Assembly: GCA_013288485.1 (NCBI GenBank)
Contig: JABDBW010000003.1
Coordinates: forward strand, 1-64,000
Reading direction: 5' to 3'
Length of the DNA: 64,000 bases
DNA from: Bacteroidota bacterium
GTDB taxonomy: Bacteria; Bacteroidota; Bacteroidia; Sphingobacteriales; Sphingobacteriaceae
Shown: piece by piece, positions 60,432-64,000 of the stretch
Layout: each line of letters begins with the position of its first letter
How positions within the stretch are numbered: the first letter of the stretch is position 1
Position numbers and translations under genes: made by a program
Notes under the pieces: generated by a model
What the model saw: only the letters and a program-made list of their open reading frames with translations
Database searches by the model: none
What the model was told of the DNA's origin: nothing

Positions 60432-61370
60432 TTAATTTTTTTTGCCGATAACGTTCAATATAACGGCGCTGTTATGGGTGATGCCCAATGTTTTGCCCGG
60501 TATTGCCTGCACATATACTTTAAGGTATCCATCAACTATCCCTTTTATGATCCGGTTGGTTGATTCTTTGAACTCGTCAAAAACCGTTATCAGCGATTTC
60601 TGAAAATGCAGCCGGCCCTGTGTATCAACAGTCACATAAAACGAATAATAAAAATCCTGGTAGGCTTTATGGATGGTGATATCATATTCCGGCGACATAT
60701 ATTCGTCCGAATTATCATACCTGTTCATGACATTTATTTCCACTTTCTTTTTTACCACGGTTACCAGCGGGCTTTTACTTTTTAAAATTACAGGCTCGCG
60801 CGCGGCAAAAAAACTGTCGGCATGAGCGTTAACCTCGTTAACCCGCTTTATAATGTACAAGCTGTCTATCTTTCGCGTTTTTTGTAATTCGCCAGGGGTT
60901 TTATGCAGCACATTTTTCATATAATCAGCCGAATAAAACAGCATATAATTTCTTGAACTATCATAGTAAATAGTATCAGTTACAACATTCAGCACCCTGA
61001 ACACTAAGCTGTCTTTTGTAACTTTTAACGCCTTTAGCCAGGTATTGGCTACGCTGAATATGGAATCATGATCTAACGTAACTGTAAAGGTTAAAAAGCG
61101 CTTTTCAAAGGGGTCATATATGCTTGCTTTATTATTGGGCAGGAATGATAATTTCCATTCGGGGTATAGCTGATAGCCGTCTTTATTAAAAGAAAGACCT
61201 GTATCAAAATACCGGTGCACCTCGGTAAAATTTATACCTGTTACCCGCTTAAAGGAAACTTGTTTTTTATCTTTATCAAATTTAGATACACATGATGAAA
61301 GAGCAGCAAAGGCCAGGATAAACGTGAAAATATAATAAAGCCGGGGTGGTGAAAGTGAAGCGGGTAGCAT
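60432..61370 (-). CDS. Lipoprotein of unknown function
   Basis: Lipobox-like ALSSCVSKFDKDKK; single long ORF. Confidence 0.65.
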   Translation of the reverse strand: MLPASLSPPRLYYIFTFILAFAALSSCVSKFDKDKKQVSFKRVTGINFTEVHRYFDTGLSFNKDGYQLYPEWKLSFLPNNKASIYDPFEKRFLTFTVTLDHDSIFSVANTWLKALKVTKDSLVFRVLNVVTDTIYYDSSRNYMLFYSADYMKNVLHKTPGELQKTRKIDSLYIIKRVNEVNAHADSFFAAREPVILKSKSPLVTVVKKKVEINVMNRYDNSDEYMSPEYDITIHKAYQDFYYSFYVTVDTQGRLHFQKSLITVFDEFKESTNRIIKGIVDGYLKVYVQAIPGKTLGITHNSAVILNVIGKKN

Positions 61371-61538
61371 GATGTAAAAATGCAGATTTATATTTTAATC
61401 CGAAACCCTGTATAAAACCTAATCAAGTTTAATTGTCAAAATAGACTGACTGGTCAATATCAATTTTATCTTCCTCAAATCCAGAAGAAATATTACTTAC
61501 CTGAAAAACAATTTTTGATGGAGAAAAGCCGGCATTTT

Positions 61539-61796
61539 TTACGCAGGCTTATTGATCTTTTCAGAAATTACATCAATGCAGTTTCCTACGTTGTACATTT
61601 TTTCGGCAGCGTCAAAATCAATTTCAATATTGTATTGCGCTTCCGCGTCTATAATAATATCAACCAGGTTGGCCGAGTTAATATTTAAATCTTTTATAAG
61701 GTCGGTTTGTTCATTGATCCCATCTAACATGGCTTTGCTTTCGGTATATGGGGCCAGTACTTTTTTTAGTTCAATTAAAATTTCTTTTCTGTTCAT
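61539..61796 (-). CDS. Acyl carrier protein
   Basis: DLIKDLNINSANLVDIIIDAEAQYNIEIDFDAAEKMYNVGNCIDVI. Confidence 0.9.
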   Translation of the reverse strand: MNRKEILIELKKVLAPYTESKAMLDGINEQTDLIKDLNINSANLVDIIIDAEAQYNIEIDFDAAEKMYNVGNCIDVISEKINKPA

Positions 61797-63070
61797 TAGT
61801 TGTTCTTATATTTTGAAATAATTAAACAGCTGTTAACATCGCCAAAACCAAAATTAGCTTTCGCAACTGTGTTAATCACCTTGTCTACCTTTGCAGTTGG
61901 CAAATTGTTTGCCCCAATTATATCTAAAATTTCCGGTATTGGGTCTTCTAAGTTCAAATTAGGGTGAACAAAGTTATATTTTAACTGCAATACTGCTGCA
62001 ACTGTTTCAATTGACCCTGCCGCGCTTAACGAATGCCCTATCATTGATTTTAATGAATTAACAAACGGAAAATCACCCCCCGTGCGGTTTAATGCCCGCG
62101 ACCAGTTTTCAATTTCAAGTTTATCAGCTATTGTAGCGGTTAAATGGCCGCTTATCAAATCTATATCGGCAGCCGTAACAGTCGAATCAGCCATTGCTTC
62201 CCTGATGCACCGGATCACACCCTCCGGGCCGGGCGCCGTCATGCTGCCGCCGTTCCGTTGTCCGCCTGAATTCGTCGATCCCCCTAATATTTCACCGTAA
62301 ATTTTAGCGCCGCGCGCTAAAGCAAAATCAAGGTCCTCCAACACCAACGCGCCGGCGCCCGATCCCGGTACAAAGCCACCCGCCGATAAACTCATGGGGC
62401 GTGATGCTTTCTCGGGCTCATCATTAAACTTGCGCGATAGTACCCGCATAGAATCAAAACCGCCAAAAACATAACGGTCAACATATTCGCTGCTGCCAAC
62501 TACCATACGTTTGGCCATGCCGTACTTAATATACTCATATCCCATTAAAATAGACTGCGTACCCGTAGCGCAGGCGGCAGAGTTGTTAATGATCTTATTG
62601 CCCAGGCCCAGCCTGCCCGAAATATAAGCGGTGATCCCGCTGTTCATTATCTGCTCAACAACGCGCGAACCCAGTTTCTTCGACTCTTTGGCATCAACCC
62701 GGGTTATGGCAATTTTTATCACATCCGTATCGGCAACGCTGCTGCCAAATACACAGCCGGTTTCCCAAAGGGTTTCTTCGCTTACAATTTCATTGCCGGC
62801 ATCTGTCCACGCGTCAAGGGCGGCTTTTATTCCATAGGCAATACCTTTACCTTTTAAGCCATACAGGCTGGTTTCGGTAATATAGTTATGCAGCTGTTCC
62901 CATTCAAATTCAGGAATACCGCTTACCTGGCAATTAAATTTAAGGTCGGCGTATTCAGGAACAAAGCGGATACCGGAAATACCGTTTTGTATGGCATGCA
63001 AAAAATCGGGGATGGTTAACCCATTTGGCGCAACAACACCCAGGCCCGTAATTACAACTCGGTTATTCAT
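61796..63070 (-). CDS. Beta-ketoacyl-ACP synthase (FabF/KAS II-like)
   Basis: VVITGLGVVAPNG; NNSAACATGTQSILMGYEYI; LKSMIGHSLSAAGSIE. Confidence 0.93.
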   Translation of the reverse strand: MNNRVVITGLGVVAPNGLTIPDFLHAIQNGISGIRFVPEYADLKFNCQVSGIPEFEWEQLHNYITETSLYGLKGKGIAYGIKAALDAWTDAGNEIVSEETLWETGCVFGSSVADTDVIKIAITRVDAKESKKLGSRVVEQIMNSGITAYISGRLGLGNKIINNSAACATGTQSILMGYEYIKYGMAKRMVVGSSEYVDRYVFGGFDSMRVLSRKFNDEPEKASRPMSLSAGGFVPGSGAGALVLEDLDFALARGAKIYGEILGGSTNSGGQRNGGSMTAPGPEGVIRCIREAMADSTVTAADIDLISGHLTATIADKLEIENWSRALNRTGGDFPFVNSLKSMIGHSLSAAGSIETVAAVLQLKYNFVHPNLNLEDPIPEILDIIGANNLPTAKVDKVINTVAKANFGFGDVNSCLIISKYKNN

Positions 63071-63535
63071 TTATTGATCTTTTTTAACAGCATTTTTTAT
63101 AATACCCGAAAACACTCCTTTTGCAACCGGTTCACCGCTTTCATTGTGCATTGCTATCAAACATTTCAGTTTGCCAAACCGAAAATATTGTTTTTTTGAA
63201 GTTACTGTAACTTTTTCGCCGGGCAATACCATTTTAAAAAAGGAAACATCGGTTGAGGTTAGCAAAGGGAATGAGCCTTCATCCATAATAATATCTTTTT
63301 GCGCCCCGCTAAGCATTAAGTGTATGCCCAATACTACCAGGCCTATCTGTGCCATTATCTCGGTAATAATAACACCAGGCGTTACCGGGTTACCAGGAAA
63401 ATGATCTTCATAAAAATAGGAGTTACTTTTCAATGTGTAATCGCCCACAACGCCATTTTCATCCAGGGAGGATATATTATCCACGAATAAAAAGGATGAT
63501 TTATAGGGAAGGTATTTTAAAATGTCATTGGTCAT
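63071..63535 (-). CDS. 3-hydroxyacyl-ACP dehydratase (FabZ/FabA-like hotdog)
   Basis: LPYKSSFLFVDNI...YFYEDHFPGNPVTPGVIITEIMAQIGLVVLG. Confidence 0.9.
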   Translation of the reverse strand: MTNDILKYLPYKSSFLFVDNISSLDENGVVGDYTLKSNSYFYEDHFPGNPVTPGVIITEIMAQIGLVVLGIHLMLSGAQKDIIMDEGSFPLLTSTDVSFFKMVLPGEKVTVTSKKQYFRFGKLKCLIAMHNESGEPVAKGVFSGIIKNAVKKDQ

Positions 63536-63554
63536 TGGTCATTGGTCATTGGTC
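63525..63554. repeat. Heptamer tandem array (TCATTGG)x4.3
   Basis: TCATTGGTCATTGGTCATTGGTCATTGGTC. Confidence 0.9.
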
Positions 63555-63911
63555 TTTTCTGCCAATGAATTTGATGTATGCGTTAAGTTTTATATGGATT
63601 GTTTCCAATTTATTTAATAACACTTGATATTAGTCATCTGTTATCAGACTCCTTGTGTTTGATTTTTTTATCCAACTCTTGGTTTCAATTACCGAACCCC
63701 GGCTGAAATAGCAAAAATTCTTATTTTCTTTATGGTGATATCGTCCAAATCCCTCTGCGATATTAGCGCTAATTGAATCGGCCGATCTCGTCAGTTGTTT
63801 ACCAACTGTATCCTTTGTAAAATAATCCCATGTAGCCACTATGAACCATATCTCATCAGCAAATGCTTCTGATAATGTATATATTTCTAAATCTTCTAAT
63901 CTATTACTCAT
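63546..63911 (-). pseudogene. Four-helix-bundle (23S rRNA IVS/S23-type) protein with internal in-frame TAA
   Basis: LEIYTLSEAFADEIWFIV...VGKQLTRSADSISANIAEGFGRYHHKENKNFCYFSRGSVIETKSWIKKSNTRSLITDD*YQVLLNKLETIHIKLNAYIKFIGRKDQ*: typical C-terminal helix continues in frame after the stop (63630-63632). Confidence 0.8.
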
Positions 63912-63930
63912 TTAATTAGTAAATAACACA

Positions 63931-63960
63931 ACTAATGACAAGTGACTAATGACCTATGAC
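63931..63960. repeat. Degenerate heptamer array TAATGAC AAGTGAC TAATGAC CTATGAC, inverted relative to 63525-63554
   Basis: 7-nt periodic NNNTGAC words; the left array reads CAATGAC on the minus strand. Confidence 0.65.
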
Positions 63961-63967
63961 AGCCTTA

Positions 63968-64000
63968 CTACCTGCAATGTTCTCCCCCATCCACATGAAT
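63968..64000 (-). CDS. C-terminal end of a probable SDR/FabG-type reductase (truncated by the window)
   Basis: Minus strand ...IHVDGGEHCR*, resembling the (V)I.VDGG C-terminus of FabG-type SDRs; only 11 codons visible. Confidence 0.45.
   Translation of the reverse strand: MHVDGGEHCR

Overview
Chromosomal window from a Bacteroidetes bacterium, probably Sphingobacteriaceae (Mucilaginibacter/Pedobacter-like; inferred from gene content and TAnnTTTG-type promoters). Most of it is ordinary core genome: a bifunctional PBP, bioF-bioD, a trpD-F-B-A cluster, recR, recX, a murF-alr fusion, ald, a T9SS-type locus (CHU_C protein, PorP/SprF, OmpA), a TonB receptor/DUF4249 pair, a GH2 enzyme, two tRNAs, and a truncated ACP/KS/dehydratase/FabG cluster at the right edge. 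The main unexplained structure is intergenic. (1) Four loci carry inverted arrays of 7- or 8-nt words: inside trpB-trpA, after and before the Kir channel gene, and around a decayed four-helix-bundle (23S-IVS-type) gene. (2) A tRNA-Leu(TAA) plus GIY-YIG nuclease cassette is bracketed by about 52-bp direct repeats. These repeats are 5'-truncated tRNA-Leu copies whose anticodon arm matches the perfect palindrome CCCCGATTTAAATCGGGG. (3) A trp leader peptide (MIIKSLNNNWWWLNGKS) and terminator sit directly ahead of trpD. (4) A RAYT transposase is flanked by inverted REP-like hairpins beside a PIN-domain remnant. All calls come from reading the sequence and the supplied ORFs; no searches were run.
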